This document shows, one piece after another, positions 8,372 through 16,280 of a stretch of 64,000 nt of DNA (position 1 is the first letter of the stretch; each line of letters starts with the position of its first letter). The DNA is from JANNBN01 sp031430595 (GTDB lineage: Bacteria > Actinomycetota > Acidimicrobiia > Acidimicrobiales > JANYDT01), in assembly GCA_031430595.1 (NCBI GenBank), contig JANPBU010000017.1, positions 30,584 to 94,583 on the forward strand, given 5' to 3'. The notes under the pieces are model-generated. The model was not told the origin of the DNA, ran no database searches, and saw only the letters and a program-made list of their open reading frames with translations. The translations under genes and the position numbers were made by a program.

Positions 8372-11230
8372 ATGGACTTTGAGCTTTCGATTACGTCTGA
8401 GCCAGAATCACTATGCCTACGGGGGCGCGGGCCAGGGCTCGAAACAGAAACCACGATTGAGTTCGATTTCGATCGCCTTACGCTGTTCAATAGCGGTTGG
8501 AGCGAAGGGTTACGGCGCGCGTTCGAAGTAGAGCTTGGACAGCACATTGTTAGAGCTGGCGTGCTGCCCGCAATGGTTCCGTACTTTCCAACGACCCTTT
8601 GGATTCGACCGGCCGATGAAGCGGCCAGTGCAATTCCCTGGGAACTAGCGCGCGCAAATTTTGATTCGCGGAGCACGGCCGTCGATCGAATTCTTGAACC
8701 GCGTCGAATGGCCCTTATTCGGACCACCGCTGCTAATCGGAAGGCGTGGTCTCTCGGCTCGGTGAAGTCATGGTCGCCAATCGACGGCGAAGAACTTCGA
8801 AACTCCACGATTCAACTGCTCGATACGAGCGAAGCGTTTCATTCGATTGGCATGCTGCCCGTAATTGCGAATTTGAGATCTGCTACGCCGAGTGATGCTG
8901 ACATCGTTATCTTTCTGGGGCATGCATTGCCGCCAGTTGACGAGACTCCGGGTCTATTCAAAATGGAAACGAATAGGACACCGCAAGAGTTTGTCGATCT
9001 TTTTCGACGAAGGGACGGATCGCTGCCTTTCGTCGTGGTCTTGGGGGCATGCGCTACCGCAAAGGGCACAAAGAAGTGTCATTCGATCGCCGCCATGCTC
9101 CACGCCGAGGGGGTAGGGATAGTCGTTGGTTTCGATGAAATCGTTCGATGGGACGCGGTGAAAGTCGCGACGCAAACATTCGTCGGCGAGCTTCTGAGTA
9201 CGGGTCGGATAGGGCATGCTTCGGCGCAGGCCAACGCCGAGATGGCGGCGATGAAACTTGGCGAGAACTCGAACCTAGTCGTCTGGAGCAATTTCACCGA
9301 GCGGGCTACGGATGCTCCTCGCCCAGGCAGTGTGATCAACACCGCGATGGCAATTCCACCAAACGATCGGGAGGACTATCCGGAGCGAACCATGATGATC
9401 TCAGCGGCGCCGAATAGGGGTGTGGTTGTGATCCTCGGCCCTTCGGGCGTCGGAAAATCTACCCTCGCCGCCTTGCTCGCCTTCCGAGCGGACCAAGGTT
9501 TCGCTTGGACTCTTGACGGGGCCGACCAAAACACCGTTTTAACGAGCCTTGCAAAATTGTTCCTCGATGACCTTGGATCAGTGAACACGGTTTCATCGAT
9601 CGATGATATCGAGTTCTTCGCCGGTATGGCTCTCGATCGCCTCCGCTCGTCTGACAAACCATGGGTTGTGGTACTCGACGGCGCAAACGATCATTCGGAC
9701 ACTTACCATCGACTTCCCATCCCAAAAGCTTCCGCTGGACAGGTGCTGATCATCTCGACTACCCATGAAAGTTGGCGGAACTACTCCTTCTCGCGAAACG
9801 ACCTCCGCACAGGAGTTACAACACCAGTCTATCAGCTTGCGCTCGAACCAGTTCGATTCACCGACCGGTCGCTCGGACACCTCACACAAATTTGTACGGT
9901 CGGACTTCCGTTACTTCGAAACATATACAAACAACTCGTTGAACGCGTCGGGAGCCCCCGCACGATCGAACACTATGTTGAAAAGGTGCTCCGGTCGAAC
10001 GACCCCCACCTGATGGATGCCCATCAGGCTTCGGATCTCGCCGTAAAAGTTACCTCAGCCGTCGCGCCAGAGTTGATTGATGGATTAGTGGTTGCTTCAG
10101 CCCTGCCTTCGGGAGGGATCACCCAAGCGGTCACGCTGGAACTTTCGATGACGACGAGCTTTGATCAGTTACGTACCCTTGGAATTCTGAACGAGACCAG
10201 CGGTGTCGATCGACTTCACTCCCTATTGCGAGAATCCTGTATTCGAGTTCTTCGTGATGGTTTTGAGACGCTCTTCAAAAAGGGAGTCCTGGGAAGCGCT
10301 CAGTTCTTCCGAGAACACGAACGACTTGGGAGCTTAAAAGCTGATCGCGAAATCGGAACGCTTCTCGCGTCCCTCCAAAATCGAATCGGGCCAAGCCGTG
10401 CGGTGGGTATCGCAATGATTCGGCTTGGCAAAGCCCTTGAACTGCACGGCGATGTACCCACGAGTGCAGAATTTTCCGCTCGCGGGCTCGCCCAGCTCGA
10501 AGACGGAATCAATGTGATTTTGCAGTCAGATGCACGTCTGAGCATCGCTCGCCTGACGAACCAATCGACAAATTCCACGACGGCTGCCATCAACGAAGCA
10601 CTCGGCCAGTGTGATCTGATCATCGCGATGATGAGTGACAGCGTGGACAACGATGCAAAACTTCGATGTCTTCGAGCCATGGCCATGCGAGGACTGCTTC
10701 TGAGAAAACTCGCCGTCGGAGGACATTGCGACACCGAAGCCTTGGCCGAGGAACTGCTGGACCAGTCCACCCAGCTGCTCGAGCGATCCGTGTCTGAACG
10801 CCGCGTCTTGTTTGGCGTCAACGGATTGAAGGATCCACTCGCAAGACTTGAGTTGCTTCGGGCCAAATACAATTTGACCGGAAATCTTATTGCAACCGCA
10901 AAACTCGGAAGAGCCGAAGACTTCGCAAGAGCCAGGACACTTTATGAGGAGATATTGTCCGAGCGGATCGAGATACTCGGTACGACAAACCATCCACACG
11001 TTGCAGCTTGCTACCACGGCATCGCAATCGTTTGGTTCGAGCAATCCCTGCACGACAAATCGGCATCCATCTCTGAACGACGAAAGCTGCTCAGCCGAGC
11101 AAGCGGGAGCGTGCAACAAGCGATCGACATTCGCGAAATCTTGTCTCCGCTCGCTCCCAGCAATGACCTCGAGAAATCGCTGAGTCTTCAGGCCAAGATC
11201 ACGGAAGCTCGTCGCGACGCGACAATGTGA
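8372..11230 (+). CDS. CHAT-domain caspase-like protease fused to a STAND NTPase
   Basis: The N-terminal third is a CHAT protease domain with the catalytic His184 in IVIFLGHAL and Cys227 in VVLGACATAKG. A P-loop STAND/NB-ARC-like ATPase follows, with Lys362 in GPSGVGKST and an Asp436 Walker B in WVVVLDGAND. The remaining 450 residues are helical and probably repeats. Proteins of this plan usually cleave a partner or host protein when the ATPase oligomerises after sensing an invader. I start it at ATG 8372 (MDFELSI) rather than TTG 8336, which would overlap pgeF. It begins a same-strand run reaching 25915. Its substrate is not evident; nearby small proteins are candidates. Confidence 0.9.
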   Translation: MDFELSITSEPESLCLRGRGPGLETETTIEFDFDRLTLFNSGWSEGLRRAFEVELGQHIVRAGVLPAMVPYFPTTLWIRPADEAASAIPWELARANFDSRSTAVDRILEPRRMALIRTTAANRKAWSLGSVKSWSPIDGEELRNSTIQLLDTSEAFHSIGMLPVIANLRSATPSDADIVIFLGHALPPVDETPGLFKMETNRTPQEFVDLFRRRDGSLPFVVVLGACATAKGTKKCHSIAAMLHAEGVGIVVGFDEIVRWDAVKVATQTFVGELLSTGRIGHASAQANAEMAAMKLGENSNLVVWSNFTERATDAPRPGSVINTAMAIPPNDREDYPERTMMISAAPNRGVVVILGPSGVGKSTLAALLAFRADQGFAWTLDGADQNTVLTSLAKLFLDDLGSVNTVSSIDDIEFFAGMALDRLRSSDKPWVVVLDGANDHSDTYHRLPIPKASAGQVLIISTTHESWRNYSFSRNDLRTGVTTPVYQLALEPVRFTDRSLGHLTQICTVGLPLLRNIYKQLVERVGSPRTIEHYVEKVLRSNDPHLMDAHQASDLAVKVTSAVAPELIDGLVVASALPSGGITQAVTLELSMTTSFDQLRTLGILNETSGVDRLHSLLRESCIRVLRDGFETLFKKGVLGSAQFFREHERLGSLKADREIGTLLASLQNRIGPSRAVGIAMIRLGKALELHGDVPTSAEFSARGLAQLEDGINVILQSDARLSIARLTNQSTNSTTAAINEALGQCDLIIAMMSDSVDNDAKLRCLRAMAMRGLLLRKLAVGGHCDTEALAEELLDQSTQLLERSVSERRVLFGVNGLKDPLARLELLRAKYNLTGNLIATAKLGRAEDFARARTLYEEILSERIEILGTTNHPHVAACYHGIAIVWFEQSLHDKSASISERRKLLSRASGSVQQAIDIREILSPLAPSNDLEKSLSLQAKITEARRDATM

Positions 11231-11414
11231 CCGATAGAAACTCGCTGTCCGACCATTGTTTGCAACGGTGGTTTGTGATGGCCAACTGGAGTGTCCTTTG
11301 ACGGCTGTTTGAAACTGTGGCGGTCACCGACACGCAGTTTTGCAGTGGATTTGCACTCAGTCGCAACACTGGTGTGGTGACAAGGCTCATTTAAGACCTT
11401 ACCGAAGGGGAAAT

Positions 11415-11810
11415 ATGGCGAACTGGGAGTCCGTAGAAAAATTCTGTCTTGAGAATTTTCAAGTTCAAAGTGGTGCACCGGGTGCGCTACTCCTGCACCT
11501 CAAGACTGGATCGCGGACGCAACTCGTTTCGCTGGTTCATGAAACCCTTGAGAACGGCGGTGAAAGTTGGGTCTCGATATCGTCTCCGGTTGGTCGGCTG
11601 GTCGACCTCCAATCGATGCTTCAAGTACTGCTGAAAATGGCTGGGAACGCGGTTGTCGGAGGGCTTGTGAGCGATGGCGAATTCGTTAGCCTTAAGCATT
11701 CAGTACCGCTAGTGAATCTCGACCTCAACGAGCTGATTCGTCCTCTGCAACTTGTTGCTATCGGTGCCGACTTATACGAGGACCTTTCGACCGGCCGCGA
11801 TGAATACTGA
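11415..11810 (+). CDS. YbjN / CesT-like chaperone-fold protein
   Basis: The 131-residue product shows the pattern of the YbjN/type III chaperone-like fold. A short N-terminal helix is followed by strands (ALLLHLK, LVSLVHE, SWVSISSPVG), then the helix DLQSMLQVLLKM, a strand pair around VSDGEFVSLKHSVPL, and a C-terminal helix LIRPLQLVAIGADLYE. Such proteins are thought to bind helical peptides and are often found beside STAND and CHAT proteins, where they may bridge sensor and effector. The ATG at 11415 follows a GAAGGGGAAAT ribosome site; an upstream ATG at 11340 lacks one. It sits between the first CHAT gene and an unknown gene 28 bases downstream. The family call is by pattern only. Confidence 0.65.
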   Translation: MANWESVEKFCLENFQVQSGAPGALLLHLKTGSRTQLVSLVHETLENGGESWVSISSPVGRLVDLQSMLQVLLKMAGNAVVGGLVSDGEFVSLKHSVPLVNLDLNELIRPLQLVAIGADLYEDLSTGRDEY

Positions 11811-11838
11811 CGCAATGAATACTGACCGAGCTGATTAG

Positions 11839-12150
11839 ATGGCACTATTCAGAAAAAAGTCTGAAGCAGAGAAAGACTTGTTTGCTCGATGCGCGGCCGT
11901 CGGAGGAGCTGCTGTCGATGGTGATTCATTAATGCTGAATCATTATCTTGAGTCCGCTGAAGATATCCGAAGGCTGTTCTTGGAAGTGACTCGAACAGAC
12001 GGAATAAAGATTGCGAAAAAGTCCAGCCTAGGCGCCGCTGATTTTATGGCCAACTACGTTGGTAGACAACTCGGCGATACAAGCGCCATCCCCGGGCGGA
12101 AAGCCGACGAGGTAATGAAGAGACTACTAAGTGGTCTGCTCGATGGCTAG
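11839..12150 (+). CDS. small hypothetical protein
   Basis: A 103-residue, mostly helical protein that I do not recognise. The N-terminus is basic (MALFRKKSEAEKD) and resembles the start of the 142-residue gene at 12638 (MKLFGRKNS), which may reflect a shared localisation or partner-binding tip. There is no signal peptide or membrane segment. It lies 28 bases after the YbjN-like gene and is probably in the same transcript. Small proteins next to CHAT proteases are sometimes their adaptors or substrates; that is inference. Confidence 0.7.
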   Translation: MALFRKKSEAEKDLFARCAAVGGAAVDGDSLMLNHYLESAEDIRRLFLEVTRTDGIKIAKKSSLGAADFMANYVGRQLGDTSAIPGRKADEVMKRLLSGLLDG

Positions 12151-12316
12151 AAGAAGTATGAAAAATCGAAGGTGGACGAGACACCCGAACACTTCAATAG
12201 GCATCACCTCAGAAAGCACATGGAACACGAAGACAGGAAAGTATTTGTGCACTCTGCTGAGAGTTTGGGCGCCACGAACACCCATCGACACTACGAAAAG
12301 GGAGGGGGTGAATAAT

Positions 12317-12445
12317 ATGGGAGAGAAGAATCCAGAAATCAACAAAGGAGTCAAGCCGGCCGAGAAACCAGCCGACACCAAAAAGCCGACTGTTGCACCG
12401 CTACTCGGAGCCGTCGCAGTTGGCAATACCGTAAAGCGGCCATAA
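12317..12445 (+). CDS. 42-residue peptide gene
   Basis: A short frame begins at ATG 12317 just after a strong purine-rich ribosome site (GGGAGGGGGTG) and encodes 42 residues. The first half is very Lys/Glu/Pro-rich (MGEKNPEINKGVKPAEK). The second half is hydrophobic and ends PLLGAVAVGNTVKRP. An 11-bp perfect inverted repeat lies 13 bases after the stop. The charged front and hydrophobic tail could be a leader/core arrangement of a processed peptide, a toxin-like peptide or a protease substrate. There is no similarity that I recognise, and small frames can be accidental. Confidence 0.5.
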   Translation: MGEKNPEINKGVKPAEKPADTKKPTVAPLLGAVAVGNTVKRP

Positions 12446-12457
12446 CTTAAATCCTGA

Positions 12458-12494
12458 TACAGGTGCCCACCACGATGAGTTGCGGGCACCTGTA
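12458..12494. terminator. 11-bp inverted repeat, likely terminator
   Basis: TACAGGTGCCC (12458-12468) and GGGCACCTGTA (12484-12494) are perfectly complementary around a 15-base loop. The hairpin follows the small peptide gene. No U-tract follows, so it could be a terminator needing Rho or a transcript stabiliser rather than a classic intrinsic terminator. Confidence 0.55.
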
Positions 12495-12637
12495 CCAATG
12501 ATCTGGTCCGACGACCCTCTATGCAGGCGTCTTGCCGGCAAAAACCTCATTGGTGATCCGCGTCTCCCGTTTGAAGTGTAACAACTACTAACCGTTTAGA
12601 ACCCGCCGAACCGGCCCTCAATAGATCGGCATTCCGT

Positions 12638-13066
12638 ATGAAACTTTTTGGGCGAAAAAATTCAAGTGCTTCACCAGCGAAGCCGGAAACTCAGCCGTCT
12701 CCGAGCGTTAATGACTCGTGGCAATCAGCACCTGAAATCGTCAACCTGGAACCTTACAATCCCGAAGGAAAAGCTATGCATTTGTCAATCGATCGATCGA
12801 ACACACCGGGACGCGAGAGCGTGACCTACCGCTTCACCCTGAAGTTACTTGCGACACCCGAAGAACTCGCTCTCCTAGACCGTTACGCCAAACCAGCCGA
12901 TACAAAGGGACTGCTCAAGCAGTACCTGGCTGGATTGAGTTTCGAGAATACGGCCCTCGGCCACACGGTCGAGATGCTTGAGATCCACATGAACAACGTT
13001 CGATCTTTCGTAGCGCTCTCACGGAACGGGGAAGCATTTGCAGGTCATGAGGAAATCGATTTGTAA
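12638..13066 (+). CDS. hypothetical protein
   Basis: A 142-residue protein of unknown family. The first 40 residues are Ser/Pro-rich and low-complexity after a basic tip (MKLFGRKNSSAS). From residue 45 onward it looks folded, with an alpha/beta pattern (VTYRFTLKLLATPEELALLDRY) ending in EEIDL. It is flanked by two hairpins (12458 and 13065), so it may be its own transcript inside the cluster. There is no signal peptide or membrane segment. It shares its N-terminal style with the gene at 11839, which may mean a shared partner. Confidence 0.7.
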   Translation: MKLFGRKNSSASPAKPETQPSPSVNDSWQSAPEIVNLEPYNPEGKAMHLSIDRSNTPGRESVTYRFTLKLLATPEELALLDRYAKPADTKGLLKQYLAGLSFENTALGHTVEMLEIHMNNVRSFVALSRNGEAFAGHEEIDL

Positions 13067-13095
13067 TCAGGCAGCCCTCCGGCCGTTGCCTGATT
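13065..13095. terminator. hairpin terminator after the 142-residue gene
   Basis: AATCAGGCA (13065-13073) and TGCCTGATT (13087-13095) form a perfect 9-bp stem that begins within the stop codon of the preceding gene. The GC-rich loop is 13 bases long and a short pyrimidine stretch follows. This suggests that the genes from 13199 start a separate transcript. Confidence 0.65.
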
Positions 13096-13198
13096 TCAGA
13101 CGGTTGCGAAAACTGACTTATCCCGTGGCGTCAACCAACGTGCTCACATTGGATAGGTTGATTTATCGGCAATTGTCTAAGGCCATAACGTAATAGTC

Positions 13199-14677
13199 GT
13201 GGCGGCCGATCAACTCGGAACAGATTTCGCCGAAGCGGTCAAGCCGCAGCGTGAGTGGCTAGACCCATCAGATGCCCTGGCAGAAGTCGAACTTGTCGAC
13301 GAAGCGATTGGGTTGGCGACTACTCGCATGGCCGTCAACGGTGAGGATAGCGGTGGCACGCTCAGCTTTGATGGTCATTTGGTGACCCAAATGCGCCAGG
13401 CAGCAGTCCGTGTCAAATCTCTGGAATGGCTTTTGCCGAAGACGGAGCAGATCCGAATATTGGCCGACTCGATTACGGCGAGCCGGTTACTTCCGAGCGG
13501 TCAGATGACACACTTTCCGTGCCCTGGAATCGACGCCTTGTTGGAGTTTCGCAACGCTATTGCATACCAATACAAGAAGGCTGTGCTTCGGAACGGGTGG
13601 AGCAGCCTCGTCTACTATCAGTCAGAGGCAAACGAGTTTCTTCGAAGAAACCTCGAACTTGCGACCCAGGACCAACCCAGTCAGGTCCAGGCCGTCGCCG
13701 TCTCGACGGAACGGTTCAGAAATCGCATCGACGCTGTTGCAGCGGCGTCTCCACTGCTCACTGACGCCGCCGAATTGTTCGAGGAGACAACCCAATTCCA
13801 GCTCCTGTGGAAGCGGTCACGATCATCGGAGTTAGATCCGCAAGAACTTGCACGATCAGTTGATTCGCTTGTTCATCGTTACGGCGCAGACCTTCCTCGG
13901 GTCTTTGCCGCGGTCGGATTTTCGAACCAAGTACCACCGCACCTTGATGCCGACGTCGAGCTGGAACTTCAAAGACGAAGCAAACAACTCGAACGGTATT
14001 GCTTCCGCGTCACCAAACTGGTCGAGAACGAATTCCTACAGCCTGGCAATGCAGCACGATGGTCGAAGGTGGACGCTGAATACGCTGCCGCCGACATCAT
14101 AAGTTCATTTGTAGTGAGACTCAAGAGGGCCCCCTGGGAACACGACCTTGTTTTCTGGAATGAGACTGCCCGTCAACAAGTGATCTATTGGGCAAAGACC
14201 GAAGCGGTGCGCCAAAGGAAGCGGATCGGGGTCGTCGGGGCGCCACCCGAGAGCCCTGAGATGTACGACTCGCACCCCCCGCGAGATCAAGATGGGATTT
14301 GCGATCTACGGTTGGATCAACTGCAGCAACTCACCCTCTTTTTCAATCGCACACATCGATTTCCCAACGTCCGTCGATCAGGCGAACGCCCGTATGGGTA
14401 CCTCCTTCTCGGAATCACCCTCGCAGCCGTTGGCCTCTCGCAATGGTCAGACGGAAAAACGGGAGATGTTGTTAGATACCTGCAAACCGAAACGGACCTG
14501 ACCGCCCAAGCGACCATTGACGAACAAGCAAAGGCGATTGGAGTTGTTCTCTTTTCGTCGTTCCTTGGAAGCCATATCAAAGGTCTTGCAAATGAGGTCG
14601 AGAGGACGGCGATGTCAAGCACCCTTCGCAGACTTTCAGCTGCAGTCCGAACTCTCGTCGTCAAAGGGGCAATCTGA
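13199..14677 (+). CDS. large hypothetical helical protein
   Basis: A 492-residue protein that I cannot place in a family. It is predicted mostly helical, with many Arg/Glu-rich amphipathic stretches. One short hydrophobic segment (YGYLLLGITLAAVGLSQW, about residues 400-417) might be buried or membrane-touching. The start is GTG at 13199. Its stop codon overlaps the ATG of the next gene by one base (TGATG), so the two are almost certainly translated together and may form a complex. Both lie between two CHAT protease genes, which suggests a role in the same system as adaptor, sensor or target. Confidence 0.8.
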   Translation: MAADQLGTDFAEAVKPQREWLDPSDALAEVELVDEAIGLATTRMAVNGEDSGGTLSFDGHLVTQMRQAAVRVKSLEWLLPKTEQIRILADSITASRLLPSGQMTHFPCPGIDALLEFRNAIAYQYKKAVLRNGWSSLVYYQSEANEFLRRNLELATQDQPSQVQAVAVSTERFRNRIDAVAAASPLLTDAAELFEETTQFQLLWKRSRSSELDPQELARSVDSLVHRYGADLPRVFAAVGFSNQVPPHLDADVELELQRRSKQLERYCFRVTKLVENEFLQPGNAARWSKVDAEYAAADIISSFVVRLKRAPWEHDLVFWNETARQQVIYWAKTEAVRQRKRIGVVGAPPESPEMYDSHPPRDQDGICDLRLDQLQQLTLFFNRTHRFPNVRRSGERPYGYLLLGITLAAVGLSQWSDGKTGDVVRYLQTETDLTAQATIDEQAKAIGVVLFSSFLGSHIKGLANEVERTAMSSTLRRLSAAVRTLVVKGAI

Positions 14678-16245
14678 TGTTGATTTCACCGTCGGACACG
14701 ATCCGTGCTCAATATTCCACTACCTATGGGGTTAACGGGTTTCTGACGCTGACTCCGATCACACCTAGCAATGTTGACGAGCTGGCTCACAGTGTTCGCC
14801 TTTCGCCAGCTATCGAAGTATCCGGAATTCCCTACGCCAAGCAGCGGCCCACATTTTCCATCTACACGGCAGACCTGACCCAAAGTGATTGGACCCTGCT
14901 CAACAGCATCTTTTCGAGCAACTTTGAGCGAGAAGTATCGGACAATCGACCAGAAGTTCATGGGTCGGTCTCAATGTTGGAAGCCATCGAACTCCTCATC
15001 GAGACGGACGCTCGGTCGCAAATGTCAAACGACTTGTTGCTCCACGACCTCGAATCGGACGCTATCGGAAGTCTCCAAGAGCACCCATTCGTTTCATGGA
15101 TGCTGGTCGCGAACCCGCCCTACCAACTCCGGCTTTCCGACATCCCGAATTCTGTCATTGAGTTTGCACCAGACCACGTGCTGAACCTCATCAGTGCTTT
15201 AGCACCCGACGTATCCGATACAACGGTGGAGAGCCGAGAAACTGTTGTGGTCGGTTTCCGAGGAACCAAGAAGTCGCGGTTGTTTGGAATTGCCACCGAA
15301 GCGGCGCGGTATTTGGAGGCACAAGTTCTAGTCGCCGGAGCCGTAGTTGATTCACGACGGATACCGCGCACGTATCTTGATTCTGACCACGTACTCGTTG
15401 GCGGAAACAAACCGAGGTATACCGTGAGTGTGGAGTTGAACCGGTTTGTTTACGACCTGAGATTCACCGAAGTCGACGGTGCTGATGCTCCAGCGGCGAT
15501 GAAGCTTCTCAGCGAGGACGACCTTCGATCCGCAGTACCTCGACGGGAAGAAAATCCAACGTTGCTTCCTCTTTTCCTAGAGGTTCTTTCGGGGAACGAT
15601 TCGGAATCCGCTCATCGAATTCCGATCGCCATCTCGGACATCGTTCCGCAGCGCAATGACGATGGGTCTTGGCAGGGAATAGCGAACATCCTCCTCCCGA
15701 ATCTTGCCCCTGATTCTCGCTTCGTCGTGCGAACCATCGAGACGCCTGCCAATCCAGCCACCAGCTGGAAACAGCGTTTGATCATTGCCATCGACGCGCT
15801 TGCGTTCGCTCGATTACTCAAGGGTGATGAGCGCTGCAGCGACGAGCAGCGCGCCCGCGCCTGGAGATTTGCAAAAGGCCGATGGGATCGCCTCGAAGCT
15901 GCACTCGAAGACTCTGCGGACGTTAACGAAATGATTGTCTTGGCAGTAACAGCGACCAATCAAGCAATCGGCCCAGAGTCAAACGGTCGAAGACCCATGA
16001 AACCAATTGAAGAAGCTTTTTCGTCGCTATCCGACGAAGATCGAAAAGTCACCGACGCCATTACTTCGATGTTCGCAAATCATGAATTACATGCTGGGCA
16101 AACAATGCAGACTTACATTCGAATACATCACGAGATGCTGACCGAGATGTTTCGGAATCGCGGCATGACAAACCCAGACGTGACAAGCGCGATCACCTCC
16201 TTCCTCGCTTGGACTTTGAACCTCCAACCACAAGCCAATCTGTAA
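14677..16245 (+). CDS. large hypothetical protein coupled to the preceding gene
   Basis: A 522-residue protein of unknown family translated by a one-base stop/start overlap from the 492-residue gene. The first 350 residues look mixed alpha/beta, with strands such as ETVVVGFRGTKKSRLFG and TVSVELNRFVYDLRFTE. The last 170 residues are helical. There are no P-loop, catalytic or membrane signatures that I can see. It ends 35 bases before the second CHAT gene, so it is probably in the same operon. It may be a binding or scaffold subunit of the CHAT system. Confidence 0.8.
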   Translation: MLISPSDTIRAQYSTTYGVNGFLTLTPITPSNVDELAHSVRLSPAIEVSGIPYAKQRPTFSIYTADLTQSDWTLLNSIFSSNFEREVSDNRPEVHGSVSMLEAIELLIETDARSQMSNDLLLHDLESDAIGSLQEHPFVSWMLVANPPYQLRLSDIPNSVIEFAPDHVLNLISALAPDVSDTTVESRETVVVGFRGTKKSRLFGIATEAARYLEAQVLVAGAVVDSRRIPRTYLDSDHVLVGGNKPRYTVSVELNRFVYDLRFTEVDGADAPAAMKLLSEDDLRSAVPRREENPTLLPLFLEVLSGNDSESAHRIPIAISDIVPQRNDDGSWQGIANILLPNLAPDSRFVVRTIETPANPATSWKQRLIIAIDALAFARLLKGDERCSDEQRARAWRFAKGRWDRLEAALEDSADVNEMIVLAVTATNQAIGPESNGRRPMKPIEEAFSSLSDEDRKVTDAITSMFANHELHAGQTMQTYIRIHHEMLTEMFRNRGMTNPDVTSAITSFLAWTLNLQPQANL

Positions 16246-16280
16246 CATCGTCTTGATCTCTCAGTAAGTTTCGAGTTGTC

